DNA of 64,000 bases. Origin: Oegoconia quadripuncta. Its lineage: Eukaryota > Arthropoda > Insecta > Lepidoptera > Autostichidae. The notes under the pieces are model-generated. The model saw only the letters and a list, made by a program, of their open reading frames with translations, was not told where the DNA came from and did not search any database. The first letter of the stretch is position 1. Each line of letters begins with the position of its first letter. Below, piece after piece: positions 42,831 to 53,724 of this stretch. The stretch is taken from positions 24,167,578 to 24,231,577 of the forward strand of contig OX438744.1 of the NCBI GenBank assembly GCA_949316235.1. The letters are read 5' to 3'. Both the position numbers and the translations under genes were made by a program.

Positions 42831-43344
42831 ATCTTTAGTATAAAAAAACCGCACCCAGTTTGGATCATGTATGACTGAGATACATCCGCCCAAAGACTGA
42901 CACATACAACGTCGTGAAACACAAAATACCCAACGTTTTTCATCGAGGGTTAAAAATGAAGTTCCAAAGGCACCGACAAAACGGTCAATTTGTATTTTGA
43001 GTTGTATATTCAGGCCTTTACAAATCTATAACAATGCTAACAACTTAGCTACAACCGGAGCAGGAATGTGAAATATAACGCGTACAATATCTTATCTTTC
43101 CGGGAAGGATTCGAACGAGTCCGCGGGAAATGGACCGGGACAATTAATGGGACCGCATCCCGGGAATGGGCGCACTGTTTCATTGTACCGCACTCTAGTA
43201 AACAGTGCGCGGTTTTTCAGCAAGAATAATAAATACGCTTTACTATTATTTATTGTTTTGATGACCTTGCAGGCGAGTAAAGTGGTTGGAAGGGCTGATA
43301 GGGTTATAAAATGTGTGTCTGAACCCAGTCCAATAAATATATTG
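42831..43344. other. no gene recognised
   Basis: 43.05-43.2 kb is locally GC-rich (GGGAAATGGACCGGGACAAT, GCATCCCGGGAATGGGCGCA), but no frame resembles a protein I know. A 117-codon open frame crossing into the next repeat is not supported. Confidence 0.35.
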
Positions 43345-43480
43345 GATACAATCCAATACAAATACACTTTATTGCACAACAGAAAAGAAAATAGAGTTAC
43401 AGAAAGTGGTAGGAGTAGAACGTACAATTTGGCGACTTTATCACTAACAGCGATCTCTTCCAAGCAACCTTTAGGTATAA
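43345..43480 (-). repeat. LINE 3'-UTR fragment
   Basis: CAATACAAATACACTTTATT, GGCGACTTTATCACTAACAG and GATCTCTTCCAAGCAACC are the reverse complement of the 31.1 and 58.8 kb fragments. Confidence 0.5.
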
Positions 43481-43765
43481 GGACAATTATATATTTGTAA
43501 TAAGCAGGTCTAGTCCAGGATAATTGGCTCTGAGAAAATGTTTCTTCGTTTTATAAATACAAATTCAAGACCATAATTGATCGAAATTTTTTATACTTCC
43601 AATGCTACGTGATCTAAAAGAATATTTTTTTTTGTTGGCATTTAAGTGTAGTTCCTGGAACAGGAAATATACGACCTAATACACCCTGTATTATGTGCAG
43701 TATTGTAACTTCAGCCACGCGGTAACCACTGATGTATCCGTATTGCTCCACTATTACCACGGCTA

Positions 43766-44262
43766 TACAATACGATACGATACGATACGATACGATAGAT
43801 AGATAAAGCCTTTATTTGTGTCCACAGTCACACACATACATTTAGCTTATACATATTGATACACAGATAAGGTAACACATCAACAACAATAACATAATAT
43901 TGTAACACTAACGCATGTGTGTGCTGCAGCAGTACAAATGGGTCATAGCTCAGTGTATTAGATTGCTCATTGAGCAAAACACTGATTTTCAGCTATCCCC
44001 TAAGGAGCAGAGCAACTTGGAACCTAAACCAGATAAGTATTAAGTAAATAGCAATTTTCAGACTCTTAAAATAGTGATTGATGAGTGATAGTAGGTGCGA
44101 GTGAATGTAAAGACACGTGGTGTTTCTAAGTTCTGGAGCGCAAGAACAGTATTATATCATAGTTGGATAATTTATAACATAAAAATATATATGTTATAAT
44201 GTAAAGCATAGATAATTAATAATAATAGTGTCGACAAAACAAAATAAACAGTAAAAAAACTC
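43766..44262 (-). mobile_element. LINE-j 3' untranslated end with TACGA/TAGA tail
   Basis: Starts with five ATACG units then GATAGATAGATA and CAAAGCCTTTATT (+ strand), the repetitive tail of a LINE. TAACACTAACGCATGTGTGT, GTATTAGATTGCTCATTGAG and GATTTTCAGCTATCCCC are shared with 49.8-50.5 kb. GTTGGATAATTTATAACATA shows the uninterrupted form of a site that holds a SINE at 50.9 kb. Confidence 0.65.
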
Positions 44263-44274
44263 ATCCGGTAGGTA

Positions 44275-44430
44275 TATATAAAGTCACGCCTATTTCCAGT
44301 AGGGGTTAGGCAGAGATCACAGCTGACTTCCACTTGCTGCGATCCTGACACATCTTTTTGCTTCATTCCCTCTCATAAGGTTGTTCACAAAATGCTTGTC
44401 GATCGGTACTCTTGACTGTTTAGGGAACAA
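44275..44430 (-). mobile_element. LINE-f 3' fragment
   Basis: CACTTGCTGCGATCCTGACA and CATTCCCTCTCATAAGGTTG are the DRSKW and NNLMRV coding blocks of LINE-f in reverse complement. Confidence 0.65.
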
Positions 44431-44734
44431 CTACATATATACCTAGCAACTAAAGGATTTTTCCTGTTTTCGTTTGTTATAAATTTCGAATAGCCGATAA
44501 AAGTTTAACAAAGTGAATTCCGTTAGAGAAACAGTTTCACATTTTAGATGCCATACACAGATTACAATCGCCGGCAAACATTGGAGAGGGGCGAAATAAA
44601 CAAAGTACTGTGATTAATCTCCACAGAACCCTTCGACAAAGGACAATAGAGCAGGAATTTTGATAAATGTACACTTTATTTACTTTTTGTAATTATGTAA
44701 TTGCTTTTAACATTGTCATTCCTACAAAAAGAGT
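44431..44734. other. no gene seen
   Basis: No repeat or exon is recognised. Confidence 0.3.
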
Positions 44735-45240
44735 TGTTTTTTTTTTTTATAATAGTCGGTGAGCTTGACCTTTGTTTTTATGATTAACTGGATACGCATT
44801 TGACCACATTCTCACCTGATGGGAAGTGACGATGTGGCCGAAGATGAAGCACGCGATCTCAGTAGATGCCTATTCACCCTGATCTTGAAGATCCTAAGGT
44901 TGTAGGATTCAGAAAAGACTGAAGGGAACCGGAGGAACGCCGGAAGGGAGTTCCATGGCTTGGCTGCTCGCATTATGAATGAAGAGTCGAAACGCTTAGT
45001 GTGAATGTTCGGTATGTTAACTACATACGGGTGGAATCCCTCTCCGCGCCTGGAAGTCTGAAGTGAAGACCTCAATCACATTTGATGTATCCTTATGAGT
45101 TAGGTAGGTATTAACGAACACGCCAGGTTTAATACATTCCAAAACATAATTAAATCCTTAATAAGAAGGCTGCCGGAGACGCACTGACACATAGTAGGAA
45201 CAATCTATGCATTCTCGCACGGAGCACTGCTGCCTGAGCA
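44735..45240 (-). mobile_element. LINE-e 3' region, long copy
   Basis: - strand FHPYVVNIPNIHTKRFDSSF, RAAKPWNSLPAFLRFPSVFS, YNLRIFKIRVNRHLLRSRA then TSSLPIR stop. It is open for 87 codons from an internal ATG. To the right it continues into CGTGTTCGTTAATACC and CAGCCTTCTTATTAAGG, as at 22.9 kb. Confidence 0.75.
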
Positions 45241-45549
45241 ATTTTCAGTTAGATTTTTATGCGTCGGCAACACCGACATATTTTTTTTACACTTCACTTC
45301 GTCTCATACTCCTGTTCGCTTTGCATTAATTAAAATTAACGTTCTTTATTATTATTTATGTATTTCTACACCCCGTAGATTATATATCAAAGAGGAAGAA
45401 CCAAAAGTAGGGCTCACATCGGAGCCAACATTCCAATCGCGATGGTTCTCCAGGCGGCTGTGAACCTTCAATGTCCTGGGTGGACACAATTAAGTGGACA
45501 AGAATGGTTTACTTTGTATGAGTAATCGAAAATTAAAAAGTCTAAGGTT
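45241..45549. other. no gene seen
   Basis: No repeat or exon is recognised. Confidence 0.3.
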
Positions 45550-45820
45550 TTTTTTTAATTTTAAGTGAAATTAAGTGAAGATGAGGTCAAAGGTGGAAGC
45601 GTACTGACCCGGAAACCCCAACACATTTGGGGGGAGTGGCTGTCTTATCTCTGACAACAACAATTCTCTTAACATTGCTGCTTGGCGGCAGATTTAGATA
45701 TGATGGTGGTAGCTAGCCAGGCGGACATTTAAAATGCCCTACCACCAACCAAACCGAGTACTTAAACATGGACCTCCGAATCGTAAACCCAATGTTGTTT
45801 ACATTGAGCCACGGAGGCTC
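45550..45820 (-). mobile_element. SINE-2 copy with internal deletions
   Basis: Head GTAGCCTCCGTGGCTCAATG equivalent present on the - strand; the B-box segment between CATGGACCTCC and the core is deleted, as is the GTTCCGGTT segment. Confidence 0.8.
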
Positions 45821-46271
45821 CCTGGGGAAAGTTTTCTGCTCAATCCGGCTATGGTGCCTAGTGGAAAGTTGTTCGTAATCAGGAGTGGCGTCACCAGATA
45901 ATTAGAATAATTAGATCTCTTCTTTGCGTAACGTATGGCCATAATCTCATGAGGTGCGAAAATGACGATGTCCTAAGATAATGCTTTGCTTAACTTAGCA
46001 TCGAGGCTTGTTCCCTAAACAGAATTTTCACGAGTGTCAACAGAATTTCTGCAATGATTACATGAACACATGTTGGTGAAGGTTGGGTTTCCTTTGGGTA
46101 TGTCCGTTTTAAAATAAACGTCCCAATCTCACTGGAATTTATAGCCGGGGTGCGCTGCCATCTCTTTGTAGCATAAATGTAGGATCCGTAGTGCGGGGAC
46201 CGAGGCGTATGTACATGGTACAAATTAAAAAATGTGCTCTGATAGCAAACGTTGTGTAGACACAACCGGCG
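45821..46271. other. no gene recognised
   Basis: A 91-codon open frame on the - strand (45990-46265) has no domain I know. It is not called. Confidence 0.3.
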
Positions 46272-46570
46272 CCGCCTCCGTAGCTCAATGTAAATAACGT
46301 TGGGTCACGGGTTCGATCCCCAGCGGGGTACATGTTTAAGTACTCGGTTTGGTTGGTGGTATTTTAAATATCCGCCTGGCTAGCTAGCACCATCTTATCT
46401 AAATCTGCCGCTAAACAGCAATGTTAACAGCATTGTTGTGTTCCGGTTGTCAGAGATAAGATAGCCTGTCCCCCAAATGTGTTCAGTACGCTTCCACCTT
46501 CGACCTCATCTTCACTTAACATCAGGTGTGATTGAGGTCAAGTACAAATCCGTTGTGCATAAAAAAAAAA
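46272..46570 (+). mobile_element. SINE-2 copy
   Basis: GCCGCCTCCGTAGCTCAATG head; a 13-bp gap before the B box GGGTTCGATCCCCAG; body and A-rich tail present. Confidence 0.85.
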
Positions 46571-46629
46571 GAAAAGACACTTAATCCTGTCATACTCAAA
46601 CGAGTTGGTGTATTATTTAATTTGTGATA

Positions 46630-46830
46630 CACTAGCTTCCCGTCCGCGGCTTCGCCTGCATGGAAAAACTTTATTGCGGATATGTTTATTTTGTATATCC
46701 CTCGGAAACTAAACACTTTATCGGGATAAATAATATCCTATGTATCAAGGGTATGTTTTACCTATATATCAAATTTCATCCAAATCCGTTCATCCGTTTC
46801 ACCATGCAACAAGCAAACAAATAAACAACC
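46630..46830 (-). repeat. REP-5 copy
   Basis: ACTAGCTTCCCGTCCGCGGC, ATCCGTTCATCCGTTTCACC and a final TTTGTTTGCTTG (-) give the full unit in reverse complement. Confidence 0.65.
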
Positions 46831-46985
46831 AAATGACATGGCTAAATAGAAGTATGGGCGACTACCCTAATAATGTATAAACATTATATTTAGTAATATA
46901 TAATGTTGTATATATAGCTCTATATTGATATTTCGTGTGAAAAAAGTTTCAGGAGCTTTCATACTTTTACAATCCTGAAAATTTT

Positions 46986-47124
46986 GACGACCCGTTTGGT
47001 GTAGTGGTGTAGTGGTTAAAAATTTTGAAAAAAAAAATGTATTTGTGTAGTTTATCAACCATCTGGTATCCATAATACAAGCCTAGTTGCTTAGTGTGGA
47101 ACTAAATGGCGCTGTGTGTTTATA
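46986..47124 (+). mobile_element. SINE-1 with a 120-bp internal deletion
   Basis: GACGACCCGTTTGGTGTAGT is followed by a duplicated GGTGTAGTG and then jumps to TGTATTTGTGTAGTTTATCA. The B box and middle are missing. Confidence 0.78.
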
Positions 47125-47399
47125 AAAAAAATTAAAAAAATCCTGAAAATAAAATTGTAGAAACTCCTATGTCAATTGGTATATAAAACGTCAATTAGAA
47201 TATTTTGATATGAACTTTTAGCTAGGCGTTAGTATACACACATCAAGAACTAAGACTCCTCCTTTTTTGAAGTCGCTTAAAAAGAATCCTAGTTTCTTCT
47301 ATTTGTAAGTAGTTCCTTAAAGGGTTAATTTCTTAATTTCGCTATATGTATTACTAGCTAATTGCTATTGTTTTGTAATATGTAATATAAAATGTAATA
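47125..47399. other. no gene seen
   Basis: No repeat or exon is recognised. Confidence 0.25.
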
Positions 47400-47584
47400 T
47401 TATTGTAAAGATGGAAACTAATTGAAAAGATGTGTGTTGTTGCGGAGTTTCTTGTCGCTTCTTCTCCCTAACCATAACACCTTGTGAAGAGATGTAGTTT
47501 AAAAAAAAATAACATGTTGACTTTCATTAAGGGATATTTTTGTATCCTACATTGAATAAAATATTTTTGATTTTGATTTTTGAT
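47400..47584 (+). mobile_element. LINE 3' end (LINE-c like)
   Basis: GCGGAGTTTCTTGTCGCTTC then AATAAAATATTTTTGATTTT GATTTTTGATTTT, the (TTTTGA)n tail typical of LINE-c. Confidence 0.55.
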
Positions 47585-47770
47585 TTTAGCTGTTACCCGC
47601 GACTTCATCCACGTAGAATTCGTTCTACTACTAAATGCGTCACTTTATGATTCAAAAGCATACCTATTATTAATACCTATCCTACAGGATAATCCAGGTA
47701 ATCCAGTCTATCTACCAACCAAATTTCAACTAAATCTGTCTGGGCGTTTAAGCGTGAAGACGTAAAACAT
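47585..47770 (-). repeat. REP-5-like copy
   Basis: TAGCTGTTACCCGCGACTTC at the start and AAATTTCAACTAAATCTG further on. It abuts the LINE tail, so the two may be neighbours by insertion. Confidence 0.5.
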
Positions 47771-47799
47771 ATACACATACCTACATATGGCGGAGATAG

Positions 47800-48420
47800 C
47801 GATAAATTAGCGATAGAATTCATTATTCAAACGGTCGGCTGACTATCATAATACGCGGTTAATGTGAACTAAACTTGGTGGCGCTCGTGTCGCCGGAAGG
47901 GGAGCGGTGACGACGTTGACGGTGATATAAGGTCTGCACATCGAAATGACAGACACTTTGCTACCAGCCGTCGAAGGAGTCGGAGCTCCACTGAACACAT
48001 CACGACTGTGAGTGATTTGATTATTATCACCGACGCTTGGAAGAATCCGGTGAGTCGTTAGCTAATAAGAAGTTGATCATGGGATTTGAGCAAGGAGGAA
48101 CTATAGACAAGGTACGGCTGAGTTTCACAGAGTGCACGCGGGGGCCAAGTTGTATGGCACGAGGGGCGTGCACATGTTTTCTATTGAACAGAAAGCATCT
48201 CAGGTTTCATGATCATAATCTAATGTGAATATCATGGCGATTTCCTATAGTAGCTTGCAATAATATCGCCTTTGCCCGAGCACCCTTTACCACGCGACTG
48301 GCACGCGTCCCGGTCGCTAGTAACGCCCACCCCCGAGCGAACCCGCCATCTCCCCGACGCATACATACTGTCGCATTTGTAATATCAGCTGAATAGTGTT
48401 ATTCCTCTATGGCTGAATAG
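47800..48420 (+). promoter_or_regulatory. GC-rich low-repeat island, candidate promoter and exon
   Basis: No transposon is recognised in 620 bp, unlike everything around it. A TATA-like GATATAAGG lies at 47921. Three donor-like words follow: GACTGTGAGTG (48004), CCGGTGAGTCG (48048) and CAAGGTACGG (48108). Downstream is a C-rich block (CGCCCACCCCCGAGCGAACC). A 63-codon frame at 48037-48228 opens only from a non-ATG codon and is not called coding. It could be a further non-coding 5' exon of the FLVCR locus. This is inference. Confidence 0.3.
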
Positions 48421-48442
48421 ACAGACTATCGAGATATACATA

Positions 48443-48862
48443 TTGGGTCTTTACCTATGAAATTGGAGTTTTTTTTCTTCGCTAATCATATGTACCAATT
48501 CCTGCGATTTTCAAAGCTATATCCAAATTTGTATTTTATTTGGAAAAGGGAATATTATTTCAAGGTTTCACATGAAATATTTTTTCATTTCTGGGCTAAA
48601 TCACAAAAAAATAAAATTTGAACAGACCTCTTTTCTTGTGGTTCCCATAATCATTTCTTAGATTCGCTGAAACTTTTATAAAGCGGTTACTTTTAAAAAT
48701 TAACGCTGCCTAAACTTAACTTAAAGTTATCCGATAATACACACAAAGTATAGCTAAATTTGGATTTGCCGTTCCCAAAAAAAAATCAAAAATGTTTGTA
48801 TGGAGAAAACAGTCTTAATGAAATTCATCATACAAAACGCCAATATCATAGGTAAGGACTTT
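48443..48862. mobile_element. MITE-2 copy
   Basis: GGGTCTTTACCTATGAAATT at the left and CATAGGTAAGGACTTT at the right. It has the same orientation and is highly similar to the 3.4 kb copy. Confidence 0.75.
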
Positions 48863-49149
48863 AATATATTAGGGAGTACAGAAAAATATGCTCTCTTACA
48901 TTTATACGCTAAATTACTTTCAGACTTTCAGATGTAGCTGTGTCCAGTACAACACTATTCAGTGGCCATAAATTTCCCAAAACGTAGGACCTTCGTCATC
49001 ACGACCTTCCCCGATTGAGCGTGCTCATGCACAAATTATAGCCATAATTTTAAATAGAATACCTCTCCATTGTCTCTCTTGTGCACTTTAGTCTGATATC
49101 TGTTGCTTCATTACCTTCTATGTTGGGGTGTGATTTTTGTGTCGGTTTT

Positions 49150-49242
49150 TTTATGCGCAACGGGTTAGCATTTGACACCTCAATCACAACAGATGTTAAG
49201 TGAAAATGAGGCCGAAGGTGGAAGCGTACTGATCCGGAAACA
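49150..49242 (-). mobile_element. SINE-2 3' fragment
   Basis: TTTTTATGCGCAACGGGTTA to GTGGAAGCGTACTGATCCGG; it stops there. Confidence 0.65.
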
Positions 49243-49774
49243 TATATATATTATAATATTTCTTTCCTTATGATAAAAAAACTCATCCAGTATATGTATA
49301 TATCTTCGTTTATATATATAAAAAATTTGTTTTATGCAAACATTAAGTGAGTAATAAAAATTCTTTAAACCGAGTTACGAATATTAGATGTTTTATTTTT
49401 GGGACTATATCTGTTGGAATCTATAGCATCGGTGTCACCGAATTATGGACTCATTGAAAGAAGAACAGTTTGTTACCTGTATTATATGTTGTGCGAGAGG
49501 AACGCCATCATACCTAAATATTTATACGAGAATGAGGAAAAAGTTTCACAAGGTCACTTGTACCTACCTGCGTGACAATCTTTTTCCGATATTTACGACA
49601 CTTTTAAAACTAAGTTAGGGGTGACCAAAAGAAATGAAGCGTTGGTGACGCGTCTATATAGTGGGGAAGTTTAAAGCGGTCGCCTGGTTACACATTGCTC
49701 CAGAATAAATGCTCAACAGCTTTACACGTCTGTATTTTGGGCACATCCTCCTCTCACTGGGAAAGGGTTTGAGC
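49243..49774. other. no gene seen
   Basis: CTCCTCTCACTGGGAAAGGG at 49750 is the dispersed block also seen near 1375. No exon is recognised. Confidence 0.3.
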
Positions 49775-49840
49775 CATAAGATAGATAGAAAAAGCCTTGA
49801 TCATAAGATAATTTTGTAACACTAACGCATGTATTAATTA

Positions 49841-50231
49841 GGTCCGTACCTATGAAATTGGCGTTTTGTATGAAGAATTTCATTATGACTGTTTTCTCCA
49901 TACTAACATTTTTGATTTTTTTTTTTGGGAACGGCTAATCCAAATTTAGCTAAACTTAGTGTGTATTATTGTATAACAAGTTAAATATAGGCAGTGTTAA
50001 TTTATAAAAGTAACCGCTTTATAAAAGTTTCAGCGAATCTAAGAAATGATTATGTTTTATTATTTATTATATGATTTAGCCCAGAAATTAAAAAATATTT
50101 CACGTGAAACCTTCAAATAATATTGCATTTTCCAAATAAAAAACAAATTTGGATATAGCTTTGAAAATCGCAGGAATTGGTACATATGATTAACGAAGAA
50201 AAAAAACTCCAATTTCATAGGTAAAGACCCA
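49841..50231. mobile_element. MITE-2 copy nested in LINE-j
   Basis: GGTCCGTACCTATGAAATTG and ATTTCATAGGTAAAGACC ends; orientation as at 16.1 kb. It has a small internal deletion relative to the others. Confidence 0.75.
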
Positions 50232-50239
50232 ATATGTGT

Positions 50240-50370
50240 TTTTTTTTTATGAAAGCGGCAAATGAGCATGCGGGTCACCTGATGGAAAGCAATCACCGCC
50301 GCCCATGGACACCCGCAACACCAAAAGGGTCACAGGTGCGTTGCCGGCCTTTGAGGAAGGTGTAGGCTGT
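50240..50370 (-). mobile_element. LINE-a 3' tip nested in LINE-j
   Basis: T run, GAAAGCGGCAAATGAGCATG, GCAACACCAAAAGGGTCACA and GAGGAAGGTGTAGGCT; the last ~30 codons only. Confidence 0.75.
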
Positions 50371-50929
50371 AGGTGTAGGTGTGTGCTGCAGCAATTCAAA
50401 TGGCCCAGTGTATTAGATTGCTCATTGAGCAACACACCGATTTTCAGCTATCCCCGAAGAAGCAGAGCAACGTGGAAGCCAAACAAGAGGAAACAACAAG
50501 TAAATAGCAATTTTGACTCTTGAAATGGTGGTTGATGAGTGATAGTAGGTGAGAGTGAATATTGAGACGTCACTACGTCTTTATATGATAAAGTACATCT
50601 ACTGTTCTTGCTCTCCACTATATAGAAACACTTTTCTATATTGTTGAGCGCAAGAACAGATCCCACATCCGCTCTCATCCCACTGTAACTCCTGTAAGCC
50701 AGTATCAACAGTGGTACTCTGCACGGCGCCTACTGAAGGTAGACGGTGCCCTACGTGACTTCATTGCTACCTTAGACCCCAGACTAATTAAAGAAAGAAT
50801 TTAAGGGTGAAAAGTAGGAAAGAAAGAAAGTCCCACCTCCCCCCCAGTAAATAAAAGCGCAAGAACAGTAGATGTCCTTTATCATAGTTGGATAATTTAT
50901 AACATATAAAAAATACATATTGAAACGTA

Positions 50930-51194
50930 ATAATAATAATAATAAATGTCTTTGCACAAACACACAGCGCCATCTAGGCCCACAGTAAGCATCTAGGCTT
51001 GTATTATGGATACCAGATGGTTGATAAACTACACAAATATTTTTTTTTTGTAAATAATAATAATGTATAAATGAAAAACATCCAAAACTCGAAAACACAT
51101 GTCTGTATTCATCATACAAACATATGCCCCTAGCGGGATTCGAACCGCGACCTTTTGGTATAGCAGTCAGAATTTTTTACCACTACACCAAACA
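50930..51194 (-). mobile_element. SINE-1 copy with a 39-bp flanking direct repeat
   Basis: The body, B box (GGTTCGAATCCCGC on -) and A box are present; the first bases of the head are missing. GATAATTTATAACATATAAA and the next 19 bp occur on both sides (50891-50929 and 51195-51233), 37 of 39 identical. Confidence 0.85.
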
Positions 51195-51384
51195 GATAAT
51201 TTATAACATATAAAAAATAAATATTGAAATGTATAAATATATAAACTGCATTTTTTACCATCCCATTTAGGATACAGATAAAGGTCAGGACGCTATATAT
51301 CTAGGTAAGTAGATAAGTATATAATGTAAAACATCTTGGGTAATTAGTAATAATAGTGTCAATAAAACAAAATAAAAAGTCTAA

Positions 51385-51709
51385 GGGCTTTATCACACTA
51401 GCGAGTTGCGAGCGAGTGGAAAGCGGGGCGAGTGCGCAGCAAGCTCGCCGCGGGTGGGCAGCGAGTTCGCGGCGTGCGATTCTCGTTTTGTACATTCAGT
51501 GCCAGAATGGATTACGACGAGGAAACACTGCTGTTAGCTTTGTTACTCCGAAGACGGAAACGAAGACAAAAGCAGATAAAACGACGAACATGGGAGGAAC
51601 CATTATCAAGTTATCGACTGGCGTCAACAGCGCTGTTCGCCGTGAGCTCGCTGCGCACTCGCCCCACTTCCCACTCGCTCGCAACCCGCTAGTGTGATTG
51701 ATAACGCTC
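51385..51709 (+). mobile_element. PIF/Harbinger-type miniature element (325 bp)
   Basis: TAA flanks both ends (51382-51384, 51710-51712), the 3-bp duplication expected of this superfamily. The ends are inverted: GGGCTTTATCACACTAGCGA on the left against GAGCGTTATCAATCACACTA GCGG on the right, continuing GTTGCGAGCGAGTGG and GGGCGAGTGCGCAGC. The interior keeps the start of a transposase-like frame. Confidence 0.78.
51507..51692 (+). pseudogene. N-terminal stub of a Harbinger-like protein
   Basis: An ATG at 51507 opens a frame reading MDYDEETLLLALLLRRRKRR then QKQIKRRTWEEPLSSYR, after which it runs into the right terminal repeat. An acidic start, a Leu/Ala helix and an Arg/Lys block before a W-containing segment is how HARBI1-like nucleases begin. 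The nuclease domain is wholly deleted. Confidence 0.5.
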
Positions 51710-51712
51710 TAA

Positions 51713-52224
51713 ATCTAAAAAGCATAGCGACCACTTCCACTACGCGCCCCAGCGTTTTTTTAAGCCGCCACCGACTTCTTCAATTGAAACAACCGGGATA
51801 GACTATTTACATACCCTCCGAAGCACGCAAATACTCGTATTAAAAATGCCACTGGTGGTCACCCATCCAAGGACTGATAATCATAATCGAAACTAATATT
51901 CAATAACCCCTTCTTTGTCGTGGTCGGGTAAATATTTCTCATGTAGGTTTCCTCACGATGTTTTCCTTCACTGTTTCTCCATCACCTGCTTATAACGAAT
52001 ATGGAACCTATTGCCTCTCTGTACGACACACTTTGCTTTATTAAAGAATACATGACACAGATTGTCTGTGTATATTTATACGTCCTCTTATTCTAAAAGA
52101 AATTCATTTGACGAATTGCCGAATCCTTAAGACACAAATATTTTCAATATTGATTTTTTTAAATGGTTGTCCCATGTTTTGGTGAAGATCCGATGATGTA
52201 CTCCGGAGATAGAGAACGGACCCT
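51713..52224. other. no gene; SINE-3-type tail near 51945
   Basis: TAGGTTTCCTCACGATGTTT TCCTTCACTG on the + strand is the reverse complement of the SINE-3 3' part. No exon is recognised. Confidence 0.4.
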
Positions 52225-52375
52225 TAGGCCCGTATTAATAAATCGTTCTTGAGATTAAGATCGCGTCTCAGTCTCAAGACTATTTTTTCTGATGCTGTTT
52301 TAATATGCAACAGATTCTCAGGCGTCAATTGGAGGCCATGTCAATATTGAGAACGGTTTAGTAATACGGGCCTTA
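52225..52375. mobile_element. MITE-1 short subfamily copy
   Basis: TTAGGCCCGTATTAATAAAT at the left and TTTAGTAATACGGGCCTTA at the right; the interior (GATCGCGTCTCAGTCTCAAG, ATGCAACAGATTCTCAGGCG) is specific to this subfamily. Confidence 0.7.
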
Positions 52376-52444
52376 GTGAAGTCGTAGTTGTTTTGGAAAT
52401 TTTGCGTGGTTCAATTATTGAAATATCGACTCCATAAAGAGTAA

Positions 52445-52760
52445 TAACTTTCATCATCATCATCAGCCGAAAGACGTCCACTGCTGGACAAAGATCTCCA
52501 CAACGATCATCCAGCGGCTTCTCGCGATCTTTACCAATTCGTCGGTCCACCTCGTGGTGGGTCGGAGACACTGCGTCTTCCGGTGCGTGGTCGCCACTCG
52601 CGAACCTTTCATGCCTCTGCCATTTCAGTTGGGCAATTTTTCGGGCATTATCTGTCACCTTGGTCCTCCAGCGGATTTCTGATTGGATCCCGCAGGGAGA
52701 CACCGAACATAGCCCTCTCCATTGCCCTTTGTATAACCTTCAGCCTTCTTATTCTAGCCG
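52445..52760 (-). mobile_element. LINE-i 3' end
   Basis: - strand ERAMFGVSLRDQIRN, WRPRTGRRSVSDPPR and the GTCCAGCAGTGGACGTCTTT 3' sequence ending in (GAT)n. The remainder is frameshifted. RTE-like. Confidence 0.75.
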
Positions 52761-53315
52761 ACCACGTTTCAATTCAATATTATCATCCCTAGCAACACAC
52801 ACTGATGAAAGACTTTCGTACGTAAGGTAAATATATATATACCTTGTTAAATACGTCGTGCATAATCGTGTACACTTCACCAGTTTAGAAATATTTATGA
52901 GAACGTGTTCGCGACGGAAATTGAATTTTCACGTTGTGTGATCAATTGATCATTATCAGTTTGTGTAAATCGGTCTAGTCACACACATTATATTCACCAT
53001 GCCATTCAAAATAAATACATTCAGAATCATGCGACGCTGTTTTTTCGTCTTTATTGTGCATTCGCGCGTAAACTAAATACGTGAATAAATTCGGCTCGAT
53101 ATATATTTCAATTTTGTATCACAAAGATCTTCGATCAACAACAACCGTTGTTAATGTTTTTACTGCTCCTACGTAGGACAGTTACTAGTGACAAAAATAC
53201 ATTTTTATGTATACGGTCAGTTACCATTCACCATTTAAAACATTTATTTCCACACACCGAAAAAAAAAAACAAAAACCACAATAACATACAAGAAATCAA
53301 AACAGAGGTGACTAA
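52761..53315. other. AT-rich low-repeat DNA, no gene seen
   Basis: No shared repeat or exon is recognised. Confidence 0.35.
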
Positions 53316-53482
53316 AGCCCGTATCCCACAAACCGCTCTCGAGACTGAGATGGCCACAAGCTGACGCTTGAGAATCTGTTGCATATTAAAACAGTATCAA
53401 AAAAAAAGACAAAAAGAAAACTATAATATCGAGACCGAGACGCGATCCCAATCTCAAGATCGATCCATCAACACGGCTCTAT
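53316..53482. mobile_element. MITE-1 short subfamily copy, inverted
   Basis: GCCCGTATCCCACAAACCGC at the left; GAGAATCTGTTGCATATTAA and GACGCGATCCCAATCTCAAG are the reverse complement of the 52.3 kb copy. The right end is decayed. Confidence 0.6.
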
Positions 53483-53724
53483 GACTAACTAGGTACTATG
53501 AGTGCTTGTGTGGGACAGTTTCAGTAAACACTGAGTAACATAAATTGCTCATCACTGCCTCTCTGGATCATCACTGGATCTCTTGTTTTACCGATAGCTC
53601 GGTTCGCCGAAAGAACTTTAAAAATAACAAATGTTTCGCCGATACTACGATTTGCAAATAAGTATTAGTAGTTTTATATATCAAATGTAAGGAACCGGTT
53701 CTCTCAAGTATCTCTTAAACTCTG

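Larger units (their letters stand above)
49775..51384 (-). mobile_element. LINE-j 3' untranslated region with nested insertions
   Basis: Pieces of one LINE-j 3' region (TAGATAGA tail, TAACACTAACGCATGT, GTGTGCTGCAGCA, TTAGATTGCTCATTGAGCAA, ATCATAGTTGGATAATTTAT, TAGTAATAATAGTGTCAATA) are in the same order as the copy at 43.8-44.26 kb. Here they are separated by MITE-2, a LINE-a tip and a SINE-1. Confidence 0.6.

Noticed and set aside
48037..48228. 63-codon frame with CTRGPSCMARGACTCF
   Set aside because: It opens only from a non-ATG codon, has no known domain and crosses two donor-like sites.
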